Source: an uncultured Streptococcus sp. (GTDB lineage: Bacteria > Bacillota > Bacilli > Lactobacillales > Aerococcaceae). From it: DNA of 6,058 nt. Each line of letters starts with the position of its first letter. Positions within the stretch are counted from its first letter, which is position 1. The notes beneath the pieces are model-generated. The model did not search any database and was not told the origin of the DNA. It saw only the letters and a list, made by a program, of their open reading frames with translations. The DNA is taken from NCBI GenBank assembly GCA_916050055.1, contig CAJZJY010000075.1:1-6058 (forward strand), written 5' to 3'. This document shows, one piece after another, positions 1-5,877 of this stretch. The position numbers and the translations under genes were made by a program.

Positions 1-416
1 TCTGCCATTTCTTCTGGCATATCTAAAAGGGCCATTTTTTCATCTAATTTCTTGATGAATTCACGAACTCCCATTTTATCGTCTTCCTCACGACGAGCAT
101 TGATAGCTGAACGCATGAATTCTGCATTTGTCACCCCAACGATTTCGCTTGGATATTGCATCGCTAAGAATAGACCTGCGCGAGCGCGTTCGTCTACTTC
201 CATTTCTAAGACATTTTCGCCGTCTAATAGGATTTCTCCTTCTGTTACTTCATAACTTGGGTGGCCCATAATCGCTGCAGAAAGCGTTGACTTTCCTGTT
301 CCGTTTGGTCCCATGACTGCATGAATTTCTCCAGTGTTAATCGTTAAATTAACGCCCTTCAAAATTTCTTTGTCTTCAATCGATACATGTAGATTTTTAA
401 TCTCTAAAGTTGCCAC
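1..416 (-). CDS. sufC: Fe-S cluster assembly ATPase SufC (5' part, runs off the left edge)
   Basis: SufC is the cytoplasmic ABC-type ATPase of the SUF iron-sulfur cluster machinery; it works with SufB and SufD as the scaffold complex. The visible 138 residues begin MATLEIKNLHVSIEDKEILK and carry a Walker A motif GPNGTGKST at residues 36-44, then a Q-loop (LFLAMQYPSEIVG, Gln87) typical of SufC. The signature motif, Walker B and the H-loop would lie beyond the window. The family is about 255 residues, so roughly half is present. The start is GTG at 416: an AAGGAG ribosome site (425-430) sits 8 nt upstream. The ATG at 423 is in another frame. In Firmicutes sufC is usually the first gene of sufCDSUB, and here a promoter lies directly upstream, which fits. 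No defect is seen in the visible part. Confidence 0.95.
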   Translation of the reverse strand, partial: MATLEIKNLHVSIEDKEILKGVNLTINTGEIHAVMGPNGTGKSTLSAAIMGHPSYEVTEGEILLDGENVLEMEVDERARAGLFLAMQYPSEIVGVTNAEFMRSAINARREEDDKMGVREFIKKLDEKMALLDMPEEMA

Positions 417-452
417 GATTCATTCTCCTTTATAATCATTCTATTCTGTTAT

Positions 453-481
453 ATTTTATCCTAATTGAGAACGATTCGCAA
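453..481 (-). promoter_or_regulatory. Probable sufC promoter
   Basis: On the minus strand a TTGCGA -35 (476-481) and a TAAAAT -10 (453-458) are separated by exactly 17 bp. They are followed by a short leader to the AAGGAG site of sufC. Nothing else upstream fits sigma-A spacing as well. The match is by eye and no start point is known. Confidence 0.55.
466..480. promoter_or_regulatory. Fur-family-like operator over the suf promoter
   Basis: TGAGAACGATTCGCA is an imperfect 7-1-7 inverted repeat (5 of 7 arm positions pair). By eye it matches 10 of 14 positions of the Bacillus Fur/PerR-type 7-1-7 consensus TGATAATnATTATCA. It overlaps the -35 and spacer of the proposed sufC promoter, where a repressor would block RNA polymerase. 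Which regulator would bind (Fur, PerR or Zur) cannot be told from sequence, and AT-rich DNA gives chance matches at this level. Confidence 0.35.
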
Positions 482-512
482 ATAGCCGCGCTTTGAAATG
501 ATGTAATAATGC

Positions 513-541
513 TTTTCATTTTCATGAAAATGCGGTATGAT
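513..541 (+). promoter_or_regulatory. Probable promoter of the C26 hydrolase gene
   Basis: TTTTCA (513-518) and TATGAT (536-541) with a 17-bp spacer give a plausible sigma-A promoter. It would start transcription near 548, only about 12 nt before the AAAGG ribosome site, so the leader would be very short. The -35 is weak (4 of 6). Confidence 0.4.
517..532. repeat. Perfect 16-bp palindrome in promoter spacer, candidate operator
   Basis: CATTTTCATGAAAATG equals its own reverse complement. It lies between the proposed -35 and -10 of the C26 hydrolase gene, a typical place for a dimeric repressor to bind. It has no loop and no T-run, so it does not look like a terminator. I do not recognise a regulator for it. 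Its first ten bases recur once at 5950-5959, upstream of nox. Confidence 0.5.
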
Positions 542-573
542 GGAACATATTTTTGAAAGAAAGGCTGATGCAC

Positions 574-1317
574 ATGCAAACTTATCCACTTATTGGTATT
601 GCAGGAAATCATCGCCAAGATAATACGGAAGAAGATCGCTACATTTTATCTTATGCAGCAAATGGTTTCGTCCGTGGTCTTGAAAAGGCAAAAGCGATTC
701 CTGTCATCATTCCCATCAGTAACCCAGAATTAGCAAAAGAATTCATCTCACGGGTTGATGGTCTTCTATTAGCGGGTGGACAAGACGTTTCTCCATTATT
801 GTACGGTGAAGAACCGCACTTAAACCTGGCACGTACTTATCCTGCTCGTGATGCGTTTGAAATTGAGCTCATTAAAGAAGCTTATAGACAACACAAACCA
901 ATCTTTGCAGTGTGTCGCGGCTTACAAATTCTAAACGTCGCTCTTGGTGGAACACTCTACCAAGATATCGAATCACAATACGAAAACATCTCTGTAAAAC
1001 ATACACAAAAAACAATGCCAAGCCAACCAACGCATACGATTCAAATCGCAAGTGGCAGCGAGCTTTCTCGCGTTCTTGGAACAACGACCCCAGTGAACTC
1101 TTACCACCACCAAGCGGTTAAACAATTGGCCTCTGACTTTGTTCCAGTTGCTTGGAGTACAGATGGACTGATTGAAGCGTTCGAGTCTAAATCAGCTGAC
1201 CAAAGTGTAGTTGCCGTTCAATGGCATCCTGAATTATTAATTGAAGATAGCAATGTGATGCAAGGTTTATTTGATAACTTTGTGGAGCGTGTAAATCGTT
1301 TAAGACAACATGCATAA
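574..1317 (+). CDS. Class-I glutamine-amidotransferase-like hydrolase (peptidase C26, gamma-glutamyl-GABA hydrolase/PuuD type)
   Basis: A 247-residue cytosolic hydrolase with the class-I GATase fold. Members cleave gamma-glutamyl bonds; PuuD hydrolyses gamma-glutamyl-GABA in putrescine breakdown, but the substrate here is not known. Visible motifs are an N-terminal PLIGIAGN strand, LLLAGGQDVSPLLYGEE around residues 64-80, the nucleophile elbow AVCRGLQILNVALGG with Cys114, SYHHQAV near 176-182, and QWHPE with His218 and Glu220. The Cys-His-Glu triad is therefore complete, and length matches the family. The ATG at 574 is preferred because AAAGG (560-564) lies 9 nt before it. An ATG two codons earlier (568) and a TTG at 553 are in frame, but the latter overlaps the ribosome site. 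The gene is monocistronic, divergent from sufC, and ends at a hairpin terminator. No other polyamine genes are visible to support a PuuD role. Confidence 0.9.
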   Translation: MQTYPLIGIAGNHRQDNTEEDRYILSYAANGFVRGLEKAKAIPVIIPISNPELAKEFISRVDGLLLAGGQDVSPLLYGEEPHLNLARTYPARDAFEIELIKEAYRQHKPIFAVCRGLQILNVALGGTLYQDIESQYENISVKHTQKTMPSQPTHTIQIASGSELSRVLGTTTPVNSYHHQAVKQLASDFVPVAWSTDGLIEAFESKSADQSVVAVQWHPELLIEDSNVMQGLFDNFVERVNRLRQHA

Positions 1318-1320
1318 TAA

Positions 1321-1359
1321 AAAACTACGAATTCTCACTCGCTGAGAACTCGTAGTTTT
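1321..1359. terminator. Bidirectional terminator between convergent genes
   Basis: The arms AAAACTACGA (1321-1330) and TCGTAGTTTT (1350-1359) pair fully. After one A/C mismatch a further six pairs (1332-1337 with 1343-1348) close on a 5-nt loop. A T-rich tract follows on the plus strand (1356-1366) and an A-run precedes it (1316-1324), giving U-runs in both directions. It serves the hydrolase gene on the plus strand and the yihY-rodA-arsC-gcvH operon on the minus strand. Confidence 0.9.
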
Positions 1360-1371
1360 CTTTTTTATCTT

Positions 1372-1737
1372 TTATTTCACTTCACATTGTTCACACGGAA
1401 GGTCTTCATCCAATAAAGCATTGAATGCCGCTTCATCTACTCCATTTAAACGAACGATCCAGTTTTTTTCTTCTTCTAATTCATTTAAGAACTCTGGATT
1501 CTCTTCTAATTCATCATGGAAAGCCACGACTGTCCCACTCAGTGGAGAAAGTAATTCCGTCACTGCCTTTGCAGCTTCAACACTAATAATTGAATCTTCT
1601 GGTGTAACTGATTCACTCTTTAATAATTCCACAAAACTTACGTCTCCTAAGTCATCTTGACCCTTTGGTGAAAGTCCAATTACATATTCTGACCCGTCTT
1701 GTTTAATCCATAATCCATTTTCACTATATTTCTTCAT
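1372..1737 (-). CDS. gcvH: GcvH-type lipoyl-domain protein (glycine cleavage H protein family)
   Basis: A 121-residue acidic protein with the H-protein lipoyl fold. In the glycine cleavage system it carries the aminomethyl group; in Firmicutes GcvH is also the relay from which lipoate is passed to other enzymes. Seen here: LWIKQDGSEYVIGLSPKGQD at 9-28, then GDVSFVELL, then SVEAAKAVTELLSPLSG. Lys57 stands eight residues before the Pro of SPLSG, the same spacing as the lipoylated Lys in ESVKA-type H proteins. WIVRL near 93-97 matches the C-terminal strand of the family. No P, T or L protein genes are nearby, so a lipoate-carrier role is as likely as glycine cleavage (inference). The start at 1737 follows GGAAGAG by 5 nt and the previous stop by 1 nt. 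A longer upstream frame would only overlap the ArsC-like gene. Unusual: the tail ends LPCEQCEVK, with a CxxC pair (Cys115, Cys118). Confidence 0.87.
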   Translation of the reverse strand: MKKYSENGLWIKQDGSEYVIGLSPKGQDDLGDVSFVELLKSESVTPEDSIISVEAAKAVTELLSPLSGTVVAFHDELEENPEFLNELEEEKNWIVRLNGVDEAAFNALLDEDLPCEQCEVK

Positions 1738-1738
1738 C

Positions 1739-2092
1739 TTATCTCTTCCATTTCTCTTCGTAAACTTCTTCTTTAAAACCGAATGTAGCTTCCCCATTAT
1801 CCAACACAAGTGGACGTTTAATGAGCATACCATTTCCAGCAAGAAGCTCTGACGCTTCTTTATCGCTCATTTCAGGAAGTTTATCTTTTAGGCCAAGTGA
1901 GCGATACAATTCACCACTCGTATTTGCCATTTTCTTCCACTCTAAATTTTGAGCCTTTTTAATTTTCAATAGTTCTTTGGCTGTTGGTGGAGTTTCACGA
2001 ATGTCTTTTTGTTCGAAGGTTACATCATTTAACTCAAACCATTTTAACGCCTTTTTACAAGTCGTACATTTTGGGTGAACATATACAATCAT
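1739..2092 (-). CDS. ArsC/Spx-like thioredoxin-fold protein (YusI/YffB-type arsenate reductase family)
   Basis: A 117-residue cytosolic protein of the ArsC/Spx superfamily. The N-terminus MIVYVHPKCTTCKKALKWF has the CxxC site at Cys9 and Cys12, and IKRPLV holds Arg93-Pro94, the conserved Arg and cis-Pro region of the fold. It is shorter than Spx (about 131 residues) and does not have Gly at the position of the RNA-polymerase-binding Gly52 (Trp52 here), so it is more likely the YusI type than true Spx. Real arsenate reduction is unproven: no arsB or arsR is visible. The start ATG overlaps the rodA stop (ATGA), and AGGAGG (2100-2105) sits 7 nt upstream. The neighbouring gcvH begins 1 bp after its stop. 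As I recall, B. subtilis yusI also sits next to gcvH, which suggests a conserved link of unknown meaning. Confidence 0.88.
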   Translation of the reverse strand: MIVYVHPKCTTCKKALKWFELNDVTFEQKDIRETPPTAKELLKIKKAQNLEWKKMANTSGELYRSLGLKDKLPEMSDKEASELLAGNGMLIKRPLVLDNGEATFGFKEEVYEEKWKR

Positions 2093-3336
2093 TTTCCATC
2101 CTCCTGACGTAAACGTAACATGGTTGCATCTTGTTGATTCGCTCCAAATGCAGCATCTTCATCTTCAAAAATTGTACTCTTAAAGTGATAACGCATCGAC
2201 ATAATGAGGCCAATCCCCATCATATTTCCAAGTAAGCTTGATCCCCCTTGAGAAATAAATGGTAATGGAATCCCCGTTAAAGGTAGGAGTCCAATGGTCA
2301 TCCCGATATTTTCAACCACGTGGAATAAAATCATCATGATAACGCCGGTTGCGATATACGTATAAAACTCATTTTTCGTATCGAAGCAGACACGAATCAT
2401 TTGATAAATCAAAATAAAGTAAATGGCGATTAGGAATGTTCCACCTAAGAATCCGAAGTTCTCTCCGATTGTCGCAAAGATTAAGTCAGATTCACGAACT
2501 GGTACATATACATCAGATACGCCGAACCCTTTCCCAAGCATTCTCCCTGAACCAATAGCCTTCAAGCTTTGGAATAATTGGTATCCATTTCCACCTTGGT
2601 CTCCGTATGGATCTAACCATGAATCGATACGCGCGAATTGGTAATTTTTAAATCCAATATTTAATAAGATTTGACGGTTGTACACTACTAAGTAAATAAG
2701 GAGCGCTCCGATTAATCCAACCACAATAATAATTGGAAGTAAGATTTTCCAGCTAATCCCTGACATAATCAAAACGCCACCCAGAATCATTAAGAATACA
2801 AGTGTTGTCCCTAAGTCATTTTGCAAAATAACGAGTACTAATGCTGGTGCTGCCCATAAAATCAACTTCACGAATAATTGCCAATCCGTATGATTCGTCT
2901 TATATTTTGTCTTCATATTATGAGAAGTGGCTACTTTTGCCAAAATTAAAATATAGAAGATTTTTACGACCTCGGAAGGTTGGAATGAGAAAGTTCCAAA
3001 TCTGAACCAACTCTTCGCACCTGTATCGGCATAAGTTGCTCTGTCATAAAAGAACAGAACGGCGAGTAACATGAGGAGTCCAAGGATATATCCCCAAGTT
3101 GTCAGTTTCCATAACTGCTCCGAATCGAATTGCATAATGACGACAATCGCCACAACCCCTACCATATACCATACGACTTGCATGAGTACCATTCGAAGAG
3201 AGCTATTTCCAGCGATTAAATACGTTGTCGAAAATAAAGTTGCGATACTAATAAATGCTAATAATAATACAGGAAGGATGACGCCATAGTCGATTCGTGA
3301 ATCTTTATCGTCATACATTAAGTTTTTCTTTTTCAT
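2089..3336 (-). CDS. rodA: RodA-type SEDS peptidoglycan glycosyltransferase (FtsW/RodA/SpoVE family)
   Basis: A 415-residue polytopic membrane protein that polymerises lipid II into glycan strands together with a class-B PBP, in peripheral/elongation wall growth. Hydrophobic segments run from residue 18 to 382, about ten in all. Family motifs seen: AKSWFRFG with Trp110, FQPSEVVK 118-125, LQNDLGTTLV 171-180, the loop DSWLDPYGDQGGNGYQLFQS, then ESDLIFATIGENFGF containing Asp284 (the position of the essential SEDS Asp) and GLLPLTGIPLPFISQGGSS 349-367. The start at 3336 is set by AAGGAG (3343-3348) 6 nt upstream; it overlaps yihY by 26 bp, so translation is probably coupled. Variants from the usual motifs are ESD for HTD and SQGGSS for SYGGSS. 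FtsW is the alternative; the NDLGT and loop sequence and the absence of division genes favour RodA moderately. Confidence 0.88.
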   Translation of the reverse strand: MKKKNLMYDDKDSRIDYGVILPVLLLAFISIATLFSTTYLIAGNSSLRMVLMQVVWYMVGVVAIVVIMQFDSEQLWKLTTWGYILGLLMLLAVLFFYDRATYADTGAKSWFRFGTFSFQPSEVVKIFYILILAKVATSHNMKTKYKTNHTDWQLFVKLILWAAPALVLVILQNDLGTTLVFLMILGGVLIMSGISWKILLPIIIVVGLIGALLIYLVVYNRQILLNIGFKNYQFARIDSWLDPYGDQGGNGYQLFQSLKAIGSGRMLGKGFGVSDVYVPVRESDLIFATIGENFGFLGGTFLIAIYFILIYQMIRVCFDTKNEFYTYIATGVIMMILFHVVENIGMTIGLLPLTGIPLPFISQGGSSLLGNMMGIGLIMSMRYHFKSTIFEDEDAAFGANQQDATMLRLRQEDGK

Positions 3337-4192
3337 CCGTTACTCCTTCAGTGTCTTGTTTTGGGTGTCTAAAGCGATAAACAATCACGTTCAACACGCC
3401 CCCTAAAATCATTACATTGGCAATAAAATAAAGCCAAATCATAAATATAATCAATGTTCCAAACGCACCATTGGCCGTAAAATTGCGACCTGCGTAATGA
3501 ATATAAATCGAGAATAATTGCGAAATTAATACAAATCCAACGGTTGTGAATAATCCTCCTGGAAAAGCATACAGGAATGACCATTTCACATTAGGAATTG
3601 AAAAGTACATAAAACTCATCAATAAAAAGACGGTTCCAAATAAGAGTCCCCATTTTAAAAACGAAAGATCTAAAATAACCGATGCTAAATTGAGCGAGAA
3701 AAATTCCCCGACCAATCGTAACACTTGCTCTCCAAAGATAAAGACAATCGACACCGCAAATACGATTAAAATAGCTGCCATCGCAATTACAACGGCAAAG
3801 AATCGTTCAAAAATAAAATTTCTTCTCACTGGTGCCCCGTATAACACGTTTAGCGAGCGTTGAATACTACTAAACATTTGAGAAGCCGGCCAGAATAAAA
3901 TCACTAAACCAATAGAAAGTGCGCCCCCATTGAAGGTCCCTAAGTAATTTCGAAGAATTGGAAATAGGACTTCAGTGATGTTGTCCGGTAAAATTGTTTC
4001 TAATGTTTTAAACATTACATCGATAGGAATAGGTAATAATGGAAGAATATTGGCAACTAGCATAACCATTGGAATAACAGACAATAACATATAGTATGCC
4101 ATTGCTGCGGATTCAACACCAATATTCACATGCATTAAATCTTCTTGAAAAATCTGCCAAAGCTTTGTTCCAAACTTTTTCAGTCGTTGCAC
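3311..4192 (-). CDS. YihY/BrkB family inner-membrane protein
   Basis: A 293-residue integral membrane protein of the YihY/virulence-factor-BrkB family, whose biochemical role is not established (it was once called RNase BN in error). About six membrane segments are visible near residues 30-53, 90-107, 130-155, 178-198, 207-231 and 243-275. Family marks are ESAAMAYYMLLSVIPMVM at 27-44 and LFWPASQMFSSIQRSLNVLYG at 99-119, the latter equivalent to the Ser-rich helix ending in the ALN-hyG pattern. The C-terminal tail is charged and cytosolic. Translation starts at GTG 4192, with GGAGG 6 nt upstream (4199-4203); no better in-frame ATG precedes it. It is the first gene of the operon with rodA, and its stop lies inside rodA. 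The pairing with a wall-synthesis gene may hint at an envelope role, but this is only inference. Confidence 0.9.
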   Translation of the reverse strand: MQRLKKFGTKLWQIFQEDLMHVNIGVESAAMAYYMLLSVIPMVMLVANILPLLPIPIDVMFKTLETILPDNITEVLFPILRNYLGTFNGGALSIGLVILFWPASQMFSSIQRSLNVLYGAPVRRNFIFERFFAVVIAMAAILIVFAVSIVFIFGEQVLRLVGEFFSLNLASVILDLSFLKWGLLFGTVFLLMSFMYFSIPNVKWSFLYAFPGGLFTTVGFVLISQLFSIYIHYAGRNFTANGAFGTLIIFMIWLYFIANVMILGGVLNVIVYRFRHPKQDTEGVTDEKEKLNV

Positions 4193-4235
4193 GACCTTCC
4201 TCCCCTTTCCTTAAAACCTTAGACACAATACTCTT

Positions 4236-4258
4236 ATTATATCTTATTTATTGTATCA
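4236..4258 (-). promoter_or_regulatory. Probable promoter of the yihY-rodA-arsC-gcvH operon
   Basis: The minus strand holds two -10-like elements: TATAAT (4236-4241) and TACAAT (4250-4255). The latter is preceded by TGA, making an extended -10 (4256-4258). Neither has a convincing -35. Both lie 44-63 bp ahead of the GTG of yihY in a very AT-rich stretch. One of them is likely the operon promoter; which one is not decidable by eye. Confidence 0.45.
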
Positions 4259-4338
4259 TAATTGCCTGCTTTTTTCTTGTTGAAAGAAGTGATTTTTACC
4301 CTTTCTAAAAAATTAACGACTCCTCTTCATTACAAAAA

Positions 4339-4374
4339 AATCTCAAAATTCACTTAAAAGTAAATCTTGAGATT
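4339..4374 (-). terminator. Second intrinsic terminator downstream of nox
   Basis: A 36-nt imperfect hairpin: AATCTCAA (4339-4346) pairs with TTGAGATT (4367-4374), followed inward by ATT/AAT and ACTT/AAGT helices with two internal mismatches and a 2-4 nt apex. On the minus strand seven T follow at 4340-4334. It stands in tandem after the nox terminator and just upstream of the yihY promoter, as a backup or insulator. Confidence 0.75.
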
Positions 4375-4382
4375 CAGACATC

Positions 4383-4410
4383 AAAAAAGAGGATGCAAGC
4401 ATCCTCTTTT
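4383..4410 (-). terminator. nox terminator
   Basis: AAAAGAGGATGC (4385-4396) and GCATCCTCTTTT (4399-4410) form a 10-12 bp stem with a tiny AA-centred loop, 11 nt after the nox stop codon. A run of T follows on the minus strand (4388-4383). The stem is GC-rich at its core for this genome, so it should be strong. Confidence 0.88.
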
Positions 4411-4420
4411 CTAAAAGTTA

Positions 4421-5779
4421 TTATTTACCTTCTGCTAATACGCGTTCTTGTTCAACAGCAGCTTGTCCTAAGATATTTAAGTAGTTCCATGGACGGTCAA
4501 ATACTGGTTGGAAGAAGAAGTCTACATAAGCCAAGTCTTCGATTGTCATTTTGTTTTGGATTGCTAATGACAATGTGTTTGCAGAAGCTGTACAGTCGTA
4601 TTTAGACATTACTTGTCCACCTACGATACGGTTTGTACCTACTTCGTAAACTAATTTCATGTAGATTTTTTCGTATGTTGGCATGAATTCTGGACGGTGG
4701 TTATCTACCACGTATACAGAACGTACATCTAATCCAAAGTGAGGTGCGCTACCTACGTTAACCCCAGTTGAACCAATGTTCCATCCGAATAAGTGTAATC
4801 CAGATGTTGATTGAGTTCCACGGTATTTCACTTTGTGACCGTTGATGTTTTTACCTACTAATGAACCCATACGTACAGCGTTAGTTGCTAATGGAATATA
4901 TGCATGTCCTTCGTTAGGGTTGTAGTTAACAGCACAGCTGTCTCCTGCAGCATATACATCTTTAACAGATGTTTCCATGTAGTCGTTAACGATGATAGCA
5001 CCGTTAGGCAATGTTTCTAATTGGTCTTTCACTAAGTCGTTGTTTGGACGGAAACCAACACATAAGATAACCATGTCAGCTTCGTATTCTCCACCTGAAG
5101 TTACAACTTTGTTTACAACGCCGTTTTCACCTTCGAATGATTTAACCATTTCGTTTAAGCGAACTTGAACGCCACGTGCACGTAAGTCTTCTTCTAAGAT
5201 ATCAGTGAATTCTGGGTCTAAGTATTTGTTTAAGATACGGTCTAAACCGTCTACTAATGTTACTTCTTTACCTTCTAAAGCAAATGCTTCAACTAATTCG
5301 ATACCGATGTATCCACCACCGACAACAACAACTTTCTTCTTGTCAGTTTTCTTAGCGAAGATTTCTTTCGCTTGGTTGTAGTTTTTACATAATTGAACGT
5401 TTTCTAATTCACGTCCTGGAATTGGAGGAAGAATTGGCCAAGATCCAGTTGTTAACACTAATTTATCAAATGAATCAGTCTTTTCTTCACCTGTTTTTAA
5501 GTCTTTTACTGTTAATGTTTTACCAACAGTGTCGATGCTTGTTACATCATGTTCCATACGAACTGTAGCTCCTAATGATGCTAATTCGTCTGGACTTGAA
5601 TAAAATAGTCATTGAGGGTCTTTAACCACGCCTCCTACGTATAAGGCAATCCCACAAGATAAGAATGAAATATTATCATTTCTTTCGTATACAACGACTT
5701 CTGTTCCTGGATTGTCATTTAAAATTGTTTTAACTGCAGCAGTACCCGCATGAGTACATCCAACTACTACAACTTTCAT
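4421..5779 (-). pseudogene. nox: NADH oxidase (water-forming type), full-length frame interrupted by TGA at codon 57
   Basis: Encodes a flavoprotein of the NADH oxidase/peroxidase/CoA-disulfide reductase family, which reduces O2 with NADH in the cytosol and regenerates NAD+. From ATG 5779 (AGGAGG at 5787-5792, 7 nt upstream) the frame spans 452 codons, the family's usual length. The N-terminus [12 protein letters not shown] is the FAD-binding strand, and [15 protein letters not shown] carries the redox Cys42. Further on come TTGSWP at 110-115, the NADH fold GGGYIG at 154-159, AAGD at 277-280 and FFFQP at 421-425. The only fault is TGA at 5609-5611 (codon 57), between KDPQ and LFYSSP, where homologues I recall have Gly (GGA to TGA is one change). 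The next in-frame ATG is codon 75 (5557), with AGGAG 11 nt before it; a product from there would lack the FAD strand and Cys42. The frame is otherwise clean with a strong, orderly codon bias, so the event is recent or a sequence error. Confidence 0.85.
5609..5611 (-). other. Premature in-frame TGA within nox
   Basis: The plus-strand TCA here reads TGA in the nox frame, 56 codons after its ATG. Both flanks continue to align with NADH oxidase in the same frame, so this is a substitution and not a frameshift. TGA is used as a normal stop by rodA (2089-2091) and yihY (3311-3313) in this window, and Trp is read from TGG throughout, so a variant genetic code is unlikely. Confidence 0.9.
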
Positions 5780-5816
5780 GTATTTTCCTCCTATAAACCT
5801 GTTTGTTTATTTGTGC

Positions 5817-5839
5817 TAGATAAGAATTATTATTATCTA
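5817..5839. promoter_or_regulatory. Fur/PerR-type box in the nox leader
   Basis: An inverted repeat with TAGATAA (5817-5823) and TTATCTA (5833-5839) as outer arms. The inner 19 bp, GATAATAATAATTCTTATC on the minus strand, match the classical Fur box GATAATGATAATCATTATC at 16 of 19 positions. The central 15 bp match the 7-1-7 Fur or PerR consensus at 11 of 14. It lies about 5-25 nt after the predicted start point, where a bound repressor would block transcription. PerR would fit an oxygen-handling gene, but Fur and PerR cannot be told apart by eye. Confidence 0.5.
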
Positions 5840-5848
5840 TACTTCTAT

Positions 5849-5877
5849 ATCGTACACATTACATCTAAAAAAAGCAA
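5849..5877 (-). promoter_or_regulatory. Probable nox promoter
   Basis: On the minus strand TTGCTT (5872-5877) and TACGAT (5849-5854) are 17 bp apart, giving a start near 5842 and a leader of about 63 nt. Overlapping TATAGA hexamers (5844-5849 and 5836-5841) are alternative -10 elements, so the exact element is uncertain. Confidence 0.42.

Noticed and set aside
553..573. Upstream TTG (553) or ATG (568) starts for the C26 hydrolase
   Set aside because: The TTG would overlap the AAAGAAAGG ribosome-site stretch itself. The ATG at 568 lies only 3 nt from AAAGG, although it cannot be fully excluded.
436..618. A 60-codon minus-strand frame crossing the sufC/hydrolase intergenic region
   Set aside because: It overlaps the promoters and the start of the hydrolase gene, has no ribosome site, and its composition is not protein-like.
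1738..1842. Possible 35-residue N-terminal extension of gcvH
   Set aside because: It lies wholly within the ArsC-like gene in another frame; H proteins start near the ATG at 1737, which has its own GGAAGAG site.
1739..2092. True Spx regulator or part of an arsenic-resistance operon
   Set aside because: It is shorter than Spx, has Trp at the Gly52 position, and no ars transporter or regulator genes are present.
4193..4338. Riboswitch or small RNA in the yihY leader
   Set aside because: No recognisable aptamer, T-box or conserved stem set is visible; the stretch is AT-rich with promoter-like hexamers only.
4421..5557. Annotating nox as a complete 378-residue protein starting at 5557
   Set aside because: The missing 74 residues contain the FAD-binding strand and Cys42, are encoded in frame just upstream, and follow a good AGGAGG site; the shorter form is only the part after the premature stop.
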